A stretch of 5,637 nucleotides of DNA, taken from assembly GCA_040398465.1 (NCBI GenBank), contig JBBAUA010000090.1, forward strand, positions 1-5,637. Reading direction: 5' to 3'. Both the position numbers and the translations under genes were made by a program. The notes under the pieces are model-generated. The model saw nothing but the letters and a program-made list of their open reading frames with translations. It did not search any database and was not told where the DNA came from. Source of the DNA: UBA7672 sp040398465 (GTDB taxonomy: Bacteria; Pseudomonadota; Alphaproteobacteria; Caulobacterales; Hyphomonadaceae). Shown one piece after another: positions 1-5,356 of the stretch (position 1 is the stretch's first letter; every line of letters begins with the position of its first letter).

Positions 1-518
1 ACGGAATCCATGGCACCCGTCCGCGCGGCGAGCTCCCGGCCGGCACACTCCTTTGCCTTCGGGCCATAGCGCGCCTCGCACGGGTCCTTCCCCATCAGGC
101 TGGCGAGCCCGGGCGGAACACCGGGGTCATTCAGGATCGACGGCGGGCCGAGATACACGCGGTCTTCGCCCGCCTTCCTGTCCTTCGGATCTGCCGCCGG
201 CGCGGTCGGTCCCGCAGAACGTGGCGCAGGCGCCTCTGCACTTGCTGATGGCGTCTCCACCGGGCGCGGGGCCCTTGTCCTCGGCGGCGGCGTTGCGCCC
301 GCCATGGGCACAGGCTCGGAGATCTCCAGGACGGGCACGAGCTCCACCGCGAGTACAACCTTACGGCTCGCATCCGGCAAAGGCGGCAGCGCCGTCGCCA
401 TCATCCCGGCCACCGCAGACAGAAGCACCGCATGCACGAGCACGGACGCGCCAGCCGGCGCATGTCTGCGCCAGCCGGACGATTCGAGGACCAGACGTAT
501 GCGCCCCTGCCAGTTCAT
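1..518 (-). CDS. Partial membrane-anchored, proline-rich hypothetical protein (TonB-like architecture), 3' end off the left edge
   Basis: This reading frame is open from an ATG at 518 down to base 1 (172 codons) and has no stop inside the window, so the C-terminus is missing. An in-frame TGA at 558-560 and the absence of another ATG/GTG/TTG between it and 518 fix the start, although no good Shine-Dalgarno is visible. The visible protein has a basic N-terminus (R6, R8, R17, R18), one hydrophobic segment at about residues 24-47 and a Pro/Ala-rich stretch at about 69-111. A more ordered region begins near 118 with YLGPPSILNDPG (122-133) and contains Cys147 and Cys158. An N-in membrane anchor followed by a proline-rich periplasmic linker is the layout of TonB and related envelope-spanning proteins. 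I cannot see a TonB C-terminal domain, so the function is unknown. It lies 58 nt downstream of the ClpP-like gene, on the same strand, and may be co-transcribed with it. Confidence 0.72.
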   Translation of the reverse strand, partial: MNWQGRIRLVLESSGWRRHAPAGASVLVHAVLLSAVAGMMATALPPLPDASRKVVLAVELVPVLEISEPVPMAGATPPPRTRAPRPVETPSASAEAPAPRSAGPTAPAADPKDRKAGEDRVYLGPPSILNDPGVPPGLASLMGKDPCEARYGPKAKECAGRELAARTGAMDS

Positions 519-576
519 CCGGGGGAGACTATGCCCCCAAATCCCGCATCTGCGGAATCATGAAATCTGGAGGCCC

Positions 577-1200
577 CTAGGCGATTTCGGAGTGGGTCGT
601 CACAATCTTGCCCACAAGACCGTAGGCAAGCGCCTGTTCGGCGCTCATCCAGTAATCCCGGTCCGTGTCCTTCTTGATCTGCTCAAGCGTCTGGCCGGTG
701 GCCGCGGCGAATATCTTGTTCAGCCGCTCGCGCATCCGGATAATTTCGCGCGCCTGGATCTCCACGTCGGAGGCCTGGCCGCCAACGCCGCCGCGGGGTT
801 CGTGCAGCAGGAAGCGGGTGTTGGGCAGGCAGAAGCGGTTTTCCTTCTTGCCCGCCGCATAGATCAGCGCACCGGCCGAGGCGCACCAGCCCGTGCCGAG
901 AATGCGCACAGGCGCGCGCACGAACTTGATCATGTCGTGGATCATGTCGCCCGATTCCACATGACCGCCCGGCGAGGACAGCACCAGCAGGATCGGCTTG
1001 TCGCTGACCGCCGAATAGGCCAGCAGCTGCGCGCACACCGACCGCGCGATCTTGTCGTTGATCTCGCCCGTCAGCAGGATCGTCCGCGAATCGAACAGCG
1101 CCTTGTCGAGCTGGGACGAGCTGTTCTCTTCCTTTTTCGAATCCGGGCTGTCGTCCTCGTCGTCCTCGTCGAGGTGGAAGAAATTGGGGCGATTCGTCAT
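577..1200 (-). CDS. clpP: ClpP-like serine protease (ATP-dependent Clp protease proteolytic subunit, family S14)
   Basis: The 207-residue protein is about the size of a ClpP precursor. ClpP forms barrel-shaped tetradecamers in the cytoplasm that degrade proteins fed in by ClpA/ClpX-type ATPases. The catalytic triad is visible: Ser108 in GWCASAGA, His133 in LLHEPRGG and Asp182 in DTDRDYW. The Ser-His (25) and His-Asp (49) spacings equal those of the E. coli enzyme (Ser97/His122/Asp171, family knowledge). The oxyanion-loop SSPGG (75-79) and the QASDVEIQAREI handle-helix region (142-153) are also present. What is odd is the N-terminus: residues 1-30 are acidic and serine-rich (LDEDDEDD at 10-17) and lack the usual axial-loop and YDIYSRLLKER-type sequence. 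The residues before the active serine are also unusual (Trp105, Cys106). GGAG five bases upstream of the ATG supports the start. It is most likely a second, divergent ClpP paralogue; an S14-family protease with another role is possible. Confidence 0.93.
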   Translation of the reverse strand: MTNRPNFFHLDEDDEDDSPDSKKEENSSSQLDKALFDSRTILLTGEINDKIARSVCAQLLAYSAVSDKPILLVLSSPGGHVESGDMIHDMIKFVRAPVRILGTGWCASAGALIYAAGKKENRFCLPNTRFLLHEPRGGVGGQASDVEIQAREIIRMRERLNKIFAAATGQTLEQIKKDTDRDYWMSAEQALAYGLVGKIVTTHSEIA

Positions 1201-1221
1201 GGAAACTCCGATGGAACGTGC

Positions 1222-1256
1222 CCGCCATAGGTGGCGGTCCGGGCGGTCCGGGTCAA
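1222..1256 (-). promoter_or_regulatory. Candidate promoter for the ClpP-like gene, with tandem repeat and small hairpin
   Basis: In the 87-nt gap between apt and the ClpP-like gene, the minus strand carries TTGACC (1256-1251), a good -35 match. After 17 bases comes CACCTA (1233-1228), a poor -10. The spacer consists exactly of two perfect copies of a 9-nt unit, ggcggtccg on the plus strand (1233-1241 and 1242-1250). A 6-bp-stem hairpin, ccgcca/tggcgg with a 4-nt loop (1222-1237), overlaps the putative -10. If real, this gives the protease its own start of transcription separate from apt. The -10 match is too weak for confidence. Confidence 0.28.
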
Positions 1257-1287
1257 TGCCCGCGCTACCTCATTGAAACGCCAAGGG

Positions 1288-1815
1288 TTAATGTCCGGCG
1301 AACCACACCAGGTAGCTGACGTTTATCCCTTGGCCCGCGAGCTTCGTGTCGCCCTGCAGTTCCGGCAGGCACACCAGGAAGGCCGCGCCCGCGATCTTTG
1401 CGCCCGCTTTCCGCAGGAGCTTTACCGCCGCCATAGCCGTACCGCCGGTCGCGATCAGATCGTCCACCAGCAGCACGCGGTCGCCTGGCGCGATGGCGTC
1501 TGTATGCATTTCCATGGAGTCGACGCCGTACTCCAGTTCATAGCTTTCGGTTATCACATGGTGGGGCAGCTTGCCCTTCTTGCGCAGCGGCACGAACCCC
1601 GCCGACAGCTGGTGCGCCACCGCCCCCCCGAGAATGAACCCGCGCGCCTCGATCCCCGCCACCTTGTCGATCTTGGCGCCGGCCCAAGGCTGCACCAGCT
1701 CGTCCACCGCCTGCCGGAACGCCCGCGGATCGCCCATCAGCGTGGTCACATCCCGGAACATGATCCCCGGCTTCGGGAAGTCCGGAATGGTGCGGATTGC
1801 GTCTTTCAGTTCCAT
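1288..1815 (-). CDS. apt: Adenine phosphoribosyltransferase
   Basis: This enzyme converts adenine plus PRPP to AMP and pyrophosphate in the cytoplasm, as purine salvage. The 175-residue length is typical of bacterial Apt. It has the family's N-terminal IPDFPKPGIMFRD block (10-22), the GIEARGF segment (54-60), the flexible-loop RKKGKLP (78-84) followed by YELEYG (92-97), and the PRPP-binding motif VLLVDDLIATGGTA (114-127). An AGGGA about six bases upstream supports the ATG at 1815. It lies 63 nt downstream of the GST gene and shares the strand with mtnP further upstream. The MTA phosphorylase product adenine is the Apt substrate, so the two are likely functional partners even though two unrelated genes separate them. 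Nothing in it looks broken. Confidence 0.97.
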   Translation of the reverse strand: MELKDAIRTIPDFPKPGIMFRDVTTLMGDPRAFRQAVDELVQPWAGAKIDKVAGIEARGFILGGAVAHQLSAGFVPLRKKGKLPHHVITESYELEYGVDSMEMHTDAIAPGDRVLLVDDLIATGGTAMAAVKLLRKAGAKIAGAAFLVCLPELQGDTKLAGQGINVSYLVWFAGH

Positions 1816-1878
1816 GGGGCGTCCCTGTCTCGCGCAGCGTTAGGTAGATCATCCCCGCTTGTCGGGAAAGTGACGGCG

Positions 1879-2523
1879 CTATGCCTGATCCGACCTCGGC
1901 AACTGCCGCGTCTCCGCCTCAGCCCCGTCCACCCACGCTGCAAAATTCGGCTCGGCCCACATCCGGTCGATATAGCCCTGCGCCACGTCCGAGCGCGGGA
2001 TGGCGTAGGTCACGAACCGCGTCACCACTGGCGCATACATTGCGTCGGCAATTGACCACCGCCCGAACAGGAACGGCCCGCCAGACCGCGCGAGCCACTC
2101 ACGCCACAGCGCATCCACCCGCGCTGCATCAGCCAACCCATCAGCCGTCATGCGCGACGCATCACTCCGCCGGCGGATGTTCATCGGCGCATCGTTGCGC
2201 AGGTTCGGGAAGCCCGAATGCATGATCGCGCTCGCCGCCCGCGCCAGCGCCCGCGCCGTTGCATCCTCAGGCCACAGGCTTGGTTGCTGCTCCGCCGCCC
2301 ACTCGCAGATCGCGAGACTTTCCGCGATCACCACCCCGCCACCGAGATCAAGCGCCGGCACTTTTGCGTTGGGCGACAACGCTCCGAATGCGGGCTTGCC
2401 GCCCATCTCCGACAGTGCATGCATCATCTCGTCGAACGCGATGCCGCCCACCCGCAGCGCCAGCCACGGCCGCATCGACCACGACGAGTAATTCTTGTCC
2501 CCGATATGCAGCTTCGGCGTCAT
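1879..2523 (-). CDS. Glutathione S-transferase family protein
   Basis: The 214-residue protein has the two-domain cytosolic GST layout. The N-terminal thioredoxin-like domain opens with NYSSWSMRPWLAL (11-23), the variant found in a widespread proteobacterial GST group, where the first serines are the candidate glutathione-activating residues. The cis-proline of the G-site is in KVPALD (Pro56), and AESLAICEW (67-75) supplies the Glu-Ser pair that binds the glutathione gamma-glutamyl group. The C-terminal helical domain carries HSGFPNLRNDAPMN (102-115) and the N-capping box SIAD (157-160). The substrate cannot be read from sequence; conjugation, dehalogenation or peroxide roles are all possible. 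Its ATG is 12 nt past the stop of the LysE-family gene, and its AAGGGA ribosome binding site (2531-2536) overlaps that stop codon, which suggests translational coupling. Confidence 0.93.
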   Translation of the reverse strand: MTPKLHIGDKNYSSWSMRPWLALRVGGIAFDEMMHALSEMGGKPAFGALSPNAKVPALDLGGGVVIAESLAICEWAAEQQPSLWPEDATARALARAASAIMHSGFPNLRNDAPMNIRRRSDASRMTADGLADAARVDALWREWLARSGGPFLFGRWSIADAMYAPVVTRFVTYAIPRSDVAQGYIDRMWAEPNFAAWVDGAEAETRQLPRSDQA

Positions 2524-2535
2524 CGCTCCATCCCT

Positions 2536-3174
2536 TCACTTGTGCTGCTGCATCCCGAACGCGACCATCAGCGCGATCGCGATGAACACCACGCCCACGC
2601 CGCGCTCGAACCAGCGCCTGATCTGCGGCTGCGCCAGGAACCGCGACATCGCCCCGCCGACATGCGTGTACATCCACTGGATCGCAAGATCGATCACCGT
2701 GCCGATGATGCCCAGCGTCAGCATCTGATTCGCGAGGCTCTGCTGCGGGCTGATGAATTGCGGCAGGAAGGTCAGGAACCAGAAGATCGTCTTCGGATTG
2801 CCGAACCCGATCACCAACCCGTCGAAGAACGCCCCACGGTGCACCGCGATCACCGGCGCCGGCTGAGCCGGATCGATGACCGGCTGCGGCCTGAACGATC
2901 GCACCAGCGCGAGAATGCCGATCAGCGCCAGATACCCCGCGCCCGTCCATTTGAGGATGAAGAACAGCAGCTCCGAGGTCGAGATCAGCACCCCGAGCCC
3001 CAACAGCGTCAGCGCGAAATACACCACATTGGCGACCTGGATCCCAAGACCCGCCATCATCCCCGCGCGATGCCCGCGCAACGCCGCTTGCGACATGATG
3101 AACATGACGTTGGGGCCGGGCGCGAGACTGACCAGCGTGGTCAGCCCGATGAACAACAGCAGGTTGTCGGGCAT
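2536..3174 (-). CDS. LysE/RhtB-family translocator (probable amino-acid exporter)
   Basis: The 212-residue inner-membrane protein is of the usual LysE/RhtB length and has about six hydrophobic segments. The family signature near the N-terminus, LAPGPNVMFIMSQAALRG (17-34), is followed by HRAGMMAGLGIQ (35-46). A second conserved block, GFGNPKTIFWFLTFLPQF (123-140), contains the NPK and FLPQF motifs. A proline-rich cytoplasmic linker (about 95-107) separates the two halves. Members export small neutral or basic amino acids or homoserine lactones; the substrate of this one cannot be inferred. The gene starts 88 nt after the mtnP stop with only a weak purine-rich ribosome binding site (GGAAGAG, too far upstream, and a GAG nearer), and it is followed by the GST gene after 12 nt. 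It is probably in one operon with the GST gene. Confidence 0.94.
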   Translation of the reverse strand: MPDNLLLFIGLTTLVSLAPGPNVMFIMSQAALRGHRAGMMAGLGIQVANVVYFALTLLGLGVLISTSELLFFILKWTGAGYLALIGILALVRSFRPQPVIDPAQPAPVIAVHRGAFFDGLVIGFGNPKTIFWFLTFLPQFISPQQSLANQMLTLGIIGTVIDLAIQWMYTHVGGAMSRFLAQPQIRRWFERGVGVVFIAIALMVAFGMQQHK

Positions 3175-3262
3175 CTAGGCTCGTCTCTTCCACACCGCGC
3201 CCAGTTCACCCCGCACCGAGGTCACGCCGCGTGTCGGATGTGGCGGGACGCATGGGTCTCCG

Positions 3263-4141
3263 TCAAGCCCGTAACACCCGTCCAGCGACAGCATCCAGCC
3301 GCGCCATCAGCGCGGGATCGCGATGCTGCGACCCTGTGATGATCGCGTGGTCAAGGCAGGTATCAATTCCATCGGGGTCGGGGTCACGCGGCCCCTCGGC
3401 CATCCGCCCCGCCACGCGCGAGACCAGCGCCGCGGCCCGCTCCGCGTTGCCATGCAGCACCTTCAGCACGTCGGTCACCGACACCGCCGCCACCTCCTCG
3501 TGCCAGCAGTCATAGTCCGTCACCATCGCCACCGTGGCGTAGGGAAGTTCCGCCTCGCGCGCCAGCTTCGCCTCGGGCATGTTGGTCATGCCGATCACCG
3601 AGCACCCCCAGGACCTGTACAGCTTCGATTCCGCAAGCGAGGAAAACTGCGGCCCCTCCATCGCGAGATAGGTTCCGCCCCGGTGCGTCTTCACACCCAC
3701 CGCCGCGCTAGCCTTGGCCGCCATGCCCGCCAGTCGAGACGACACCGGATGCGCCATCGACACATGCGCCACGACACCCTCGCCGAAGAAACTCTTCTCG
3801 CGCGCGAACGTCCTGTCGATGAACTGGTCCACGATCACGAAATCGCCCGGGGCCATCTCCTCCTTCAGCGACCCACATGCCGACAGCGAGAGAATGTCCG
3901 TCACGCCGCAGCGCTTCATCACGTCGATGTTGGCGCGATAGTTCAGCTGCGTCGGCCCCAGCCGATGCCCACGACCATGCCGCGGCAGGAACACGACGCC
4001 GACGCCATGCAACGTCCCGCGAAACACCTGATCCGACGGCACGCCCCATGGCGACGTGACCGTCTGCCACCGCCCGCCTTCAATCCCCGGAACCTGATAC
4101 AGCCCCGAACCGCCAATGATGCCGAGAACCCACTTGCTCAT
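3263..4141 (-). CDS. mtnP: S-methyl-5'-thioadenosine phosphorylase (MTAP)
   Basis: This enzyme phosphorolyses 5'-methylthioadenosine to adenine and 5-methylthioribose-1-phosphate. The 292-residue length and the motifs fit the PNP/MTAP family: GGSGLY (10-15) and PRHGRGH (53-59) for phosphate binding, then MEGPQFS (161-167), IGMTNMPEAKLAREAEL (183-199) and TDYDCWHEE from 208. Asp209 and Asp211 match the TDYD of adenine-specific MTAP rather than the Asn of guanosine/inosine phosphorylases. I chose the ATG at 4141 over an upstream in-frame ATG at 4207. It has an AAGGA six bases upstream (4148-4152), and the protein then opens directly with the first conserved strand (VLGIIGGSG); the 22 extra residues would be atypical. 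Some relatives prefer methylthioinosine, which sequence alone does not fully exclude. The apt gene downstream supports adenine release. Confidence 0.95.
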   Translation of the reverse strand: MSKWVLGIIGGSGLYQVPGIEGGRWQTVTSPWGVPSDQVFRGTLHGVGVVFLPRHGRGHRLGPTQLNYRANIDVMKRCGVTDILSLSACGSLKEEMAPGDFVIVDQFIDRTFAREKSFFGEGVVAHVSMAHPVSSRLAGMAAKASAAVGVKTHRGGTYLAMEGPQFSSLAESKLYRSWGCSVIGMTNMPEAKLAREAELPYATVAMVTDYDCWHEEVAAVSVTDVLKVLHGNAERAAALVSRVAGRMAEGPRDPDPDGIDTCLDHAIITGSQHRDPALMARLDAVAGRVLRA

Positions 4142-4147
4142 GCCTGA

Positions 4148-4152
4148 TCCTT
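4148..4152 (-). promoter_or_regulatory. Ribosome binding site that fixes the mtnP start
   Basis: AAGGA on the minus strand lies six bases before the ATG at 4141. The alternative in-frame ATG at 4207 has no comparable purine tract, so this site decides the start. Confidence 0.7.
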
Positions 4153-4198
4153 GCGAACGCCATCCCGCGTCGCCGCATTGATACAACAACGCAATCGG

Positions 4199-4222
4199 GG
4201 CTAGCACGGGAGCCGGCTAGCC
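4199..4222. promoter_or_regulatory. GGCTAGC-N10-GCTAGCC dyad upstream of mtnP
   Basis: Seven-base arms (4199-4205 and 4216-4222) are perfectly inverted around a 10-nt spacer. The right arm is itself the core of a 10-bp perfect palindrome, cggctagccg (4214-4223). The two GCTAGC hexamers are 16 bp apart and the dyad ends 57 bp before the mtnP start, a reasonable place for an operator or a leader hairpin. No regulator is identified, and chance is possible in GC-rich DNA. Confidence 0.3.
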
Positions 4223-4250
4223 GATCATTTCGTTTTCGATTTGATGAGAG

Positions 4251-4320
4251 GCTGCGAGCCGGGATCCGTCCGCTCAACAGCCCCGAAGAGCGGCGCGGAT
4301 CCCGGAATACGCTTCGCAGC
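4251..4320. repeat. Large imperfect palindrome, candidate dispersed intergenic repeat
   Basis: The arms nest as follows. gctgcga (4251-4257) pairs with tcgcagc (4314-4320). After an asymmetric interior loop, ccgggatccg (4259-4268) pairs perfectly with cggatcccgg (4296-4305). Then ccgctc (4270-4275) pairs with gagcgg (4288-4293), closing a 12-nt loop. That is 23 base pairs in 70 nt, far beyond the other hairpins in the window. No run of T follows on either strand, so it is not a classical intrinsic terminator. The form (a GC-rich, self-complementary unit in an intergenic gap) resembles the REP-like palindromic elements scattered between alphaproteobacterial genes. This is inference, because only one copy is in view. 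A structured RNA is the alternative. Confidence 0.5.
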
Positions 4321-4536
4321 GTACGAGTGATTTTGGTGCACCGCAGGCGCGTCCTCCGCAATACTCAAAACGGGCGCGAGTTGATTCATTCCCGAAGCGT
4401 GGTTTTTTCGTCGCGGGTGTTTGCATCTGCACTGATCGCAGGGCGTCAGGCCTCTGCCGAAATTCCCGTCTCGGCATATCCCATTGCGCACGCAGTCGCG
4501 CCGTGGCTGTTCGATATCTGCGCCTGCTCCTTGATC

Positions 4537-4561
4537 CCGATCTGGCTCCGCCAGCCATCGG
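4537..4561. other. Hairpin downstream of the first lipoprotein gene
   Basis: The arms ccgat/atcgg and tggct/agcca can form a stem of about nine pairs with a small bulge and a short GC-rich loop, starting 43 nt past the stop codon at 4604. It could protect or end the lipoprotein transcript. It lacks a following U-tract on the minus strand, so a Rho-independent terminator call is not justified. Confidence 0.3.
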
Positions 4562-4603
4562 CACCCCTGCTCGGATTGCGGACGCGCTCACTTCACGAGG
4601 GAC

Positions 4604-4945
4604 CTAGCCTGTAACCAGGTAGCTCTCAGCCCCGCACTGCTTGATGATCTCGGGGACCACGGCTGACAGCTTGTTCTCGAGCTCCGGCGGCAGCTCCGCA
4701 ATCCGCTCCGCCGTTTCCAGGTCTTCGCCCTGCGCGCCGAGCACGACGATATCGAACAATTCCTTGTCCAGACGCTCGGCCGACGTCTTGGCGAGGCACG
4801 CGCACACATCCTCGGCTCCGCCGCCGGCGATGCACTGCGCCTCGATCGTCTTGCGGCCCTGCTCGTTCTGGCTGCATCCCGCGATTGCGACAGCAGCCAG
4901 CAGCAAAACCGCAAGCCCCGGAAGCGATGCTGAAGGGCGCCTCAT
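4604..4945 (-). CDS. Small lipoprotein with C-x9-C-x-C motif (paralogue of the 5030-5356 gene)
   Basis: The 113-residue protein begins with a lipoprotein signal peptide: basic RR at 2-3, a hydrophobic core LAVLLLAAVAIA (11-22) and the lipobox IAGC with acylated Cys24. Ser25 at position +2 favours the outer membrane by the Lol rule. The mature part has Cys38, Cys48, Cys50 and a near-terminal Cys104, in the motif CIAGGGAEDVCAC (38-50), then GAQGEDLETAERIAELPPE (70-88). The next gene upstream encodes a protein with the same signature, so the two are paralogues. The cysteines could form disulfides in the periplasm or bind a ligand; no function is known to me and I do not recognise a named domain. 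The start has no clear Shine-Dalgarno: the bases at that position (cacgctc) can pair with an upstream gagcgtg. No alternative in-frame start would keep the signal peptide. Confidence 0.83.
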   Translation of the reverse strand: MRRPSASLPGLAVLLLAAVAIAGCSQNEQGRKTIEAQCIAGGGAEDVCACLAKTSAERLDKELFDIVVLGAQGEDLETAERIAELPPELENKLSAVVPEIIKQCGAESYLVTG

Positions 4946-4973
4946 GGCGAGCGTGAACCTGTCTGGAAATCCC

Positions 4974-4997
4974 GGAAGCCGCTTCTATCCGGCTTCC
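4974..4997. other. Perfect 8-bp-stem hairpin between the two lipoprotein genes
   Basis: ggaagccg (4974-4981) and cggcttcc (4990-4997) are exact inverted copies around an 8-nt loop. A 7-bp outer pair, gagcgtg (4949-4955) with cacgctc (5002-5008), can enclose it. The outer arm lies 4-10 nt before the downstream ATG at 4945, where a ribosome binding site would sit. It may be a leader structure, a processing site or an attenuator. No U-tract follows. Confidence 0.4.
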
Positions 4998-5010
4998 ACC
5001 GCACGCTCAA
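4982..5010 (-). promoter_or_regulatory. Weak candidate promoter for the downstream lipoprotein gene
   Basis: On the minus strand TTGAGC (5010-5005) and TAGAAG (4987-4982) are separated by 17 nt, with four of six matches each to the sigma-70 consensus. If used, transcription would begin near 4975 and the two lipoprotein genes could be expressed separately. The -10 lies in the loop of the hairpin described above. Such matches also arise by chance. Confidence 0.22.
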
Positions 5011-5029
5011 CGTCAATCGACTGCGACGC

Positions 5030-5356
5030 CTAGTTCGACGCAGCACACGCAAGCTGCGCCTCTGCGATCAGGCTCGGCTGGTGCAGGAGGTCGCCCGGCG
5101 GCAGCGTCACCATGATCGCATCCGCCTCGTCTTCCTTGCCCTGCGCCTGCAGCAGGAAAGCCCGCTGCACCTCCTCGCTAACCGACCCGTCGGCCACCAG
5201 CGCATCGATCTTCGTCGCCCGGCACTCGCACACGTCGGCGGCGTCTCCCCCGGCAACGCAAGCCTTCGTGAACGCCACGTGCGTCTCGCTCGGCGGCGGC
5301 GTCGCCTCCCCACAGCCTGCAACCAGAACCACGCCCGCCAGCACCAGCCACTTCAT
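5030..5356 (-). CDS. Small lipoprotein with C-x9-C-x-C motif (paralogue of the 4604-4945 gene)
   Basis: The 108-residue protein has a very short lipoprotein signal (Lys2, hydrophobic WLVLAGVVLV, lipobox VAGC with Cys15; Gly16 at +2 favours the outer membrane). A Pro-rich spacer, TPPPS, follows. The mature domain repeats the neighbour's pattern: CVAGGDAADVCEC (33-45), then QAQGKEDEADAIMVTLPPG (70-88) and a near-terminal Cys104. The cysteines are Cys33, Cys43, Cys45 and Cys104, with the same C-x9-C-x-C spacing as its paralogue. The stretch between Cys45 and Cys104 is five residues longer. The ATG at 5356 is well supported by AAGAGG eight bases upstream (5365-5370). The gene is 84 nt upstream of its paralogue, consistent with a tandem duplication that has since diverged widely outside the motif. 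The function is unknown. Confidence 0.87.
   Translation of the reverse strand: MKWLVLAGVVLVAGCGEATPPPSETHVAFTKACVAGGDAADVCECRATKIDALVADGSVSEEVQRAFLLQAQGKEDEADAIMVTLPPGDLLHQPSLIAEAQLACAASN

Larger units (their letters stand above)
4142..4603. other. 462-nt intergenic region between lipoprotein gene and mtnP
   Basis: Short reading frames occur here on both strands and in several frames, but none has a ribosome binding site, a recognisable domain or a composition like the neighbours, so I treat the stretch as non-coding. It contains three structured elements: a hairpin at 4537-4561, a large imperfect palindrome at 4251-4320 and a GCTAGC dyad at 4199-4222. I found no tRNA, SRP RNA, RNase P or tmRNA signature by eye. 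The mtnP promoter should lie in the last 100 bases or so before 4141, but no convincing -35/-10 pair is visible. TATCAA near 4180 on the minus strand is the best -10-like hexamer and has no good partner. Confidence 0.6.

Noticed and set aside
519..576. Terminator between the ClpP-like gene and the edge gene
   Set aside because: The only hairpins (ccgc/gcgg with a 4-nt loop, and five G against five C with an 8-nt loop) are short and lack a U-tract.
304..1230. Long plus-strand open frame opposite the ClpP-like gene
   Set aside because: It is antisense to a gene with an intact catalytic triad. Its product is Arg/His/Ala-rich without domains, as expected for a GC-rich shadow frame.
2218..3339. 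373-codon plus-strand open frame opposite the GST and LysE genes
   Set aside because: The product is extremely rich in Arg, His, Gln and Pro, has no recognisable fold, and overlaps two well-supported minus-strand genes.
3323..4147. 274-codon plus-strand open frame opposite mtnP
   Set aside because: It is a composition-driven shadow: the minus strand carries all the MTAP motifs.
4142..4207. Upstream ATG at 4207 as the mtnP start
   Set aside because: It would add 22 atypical residues before the first conserved strand. The ATG at 4141 has a well-spaced AAGGA.
4399..4412. Run of six T on the plus strand as an intrinsic terminator
   Set aside because: No GC-rich stem precedes it and no plus-strand gene ends there.
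4225..4491. 88-codon minus-strand frame in the intergenic gap (with CDQCRC near its start)
   Set aside because: It has no ribosome binding site, runs through the large palindrome, has no domain, and competes with similarly sized frames on both strands.
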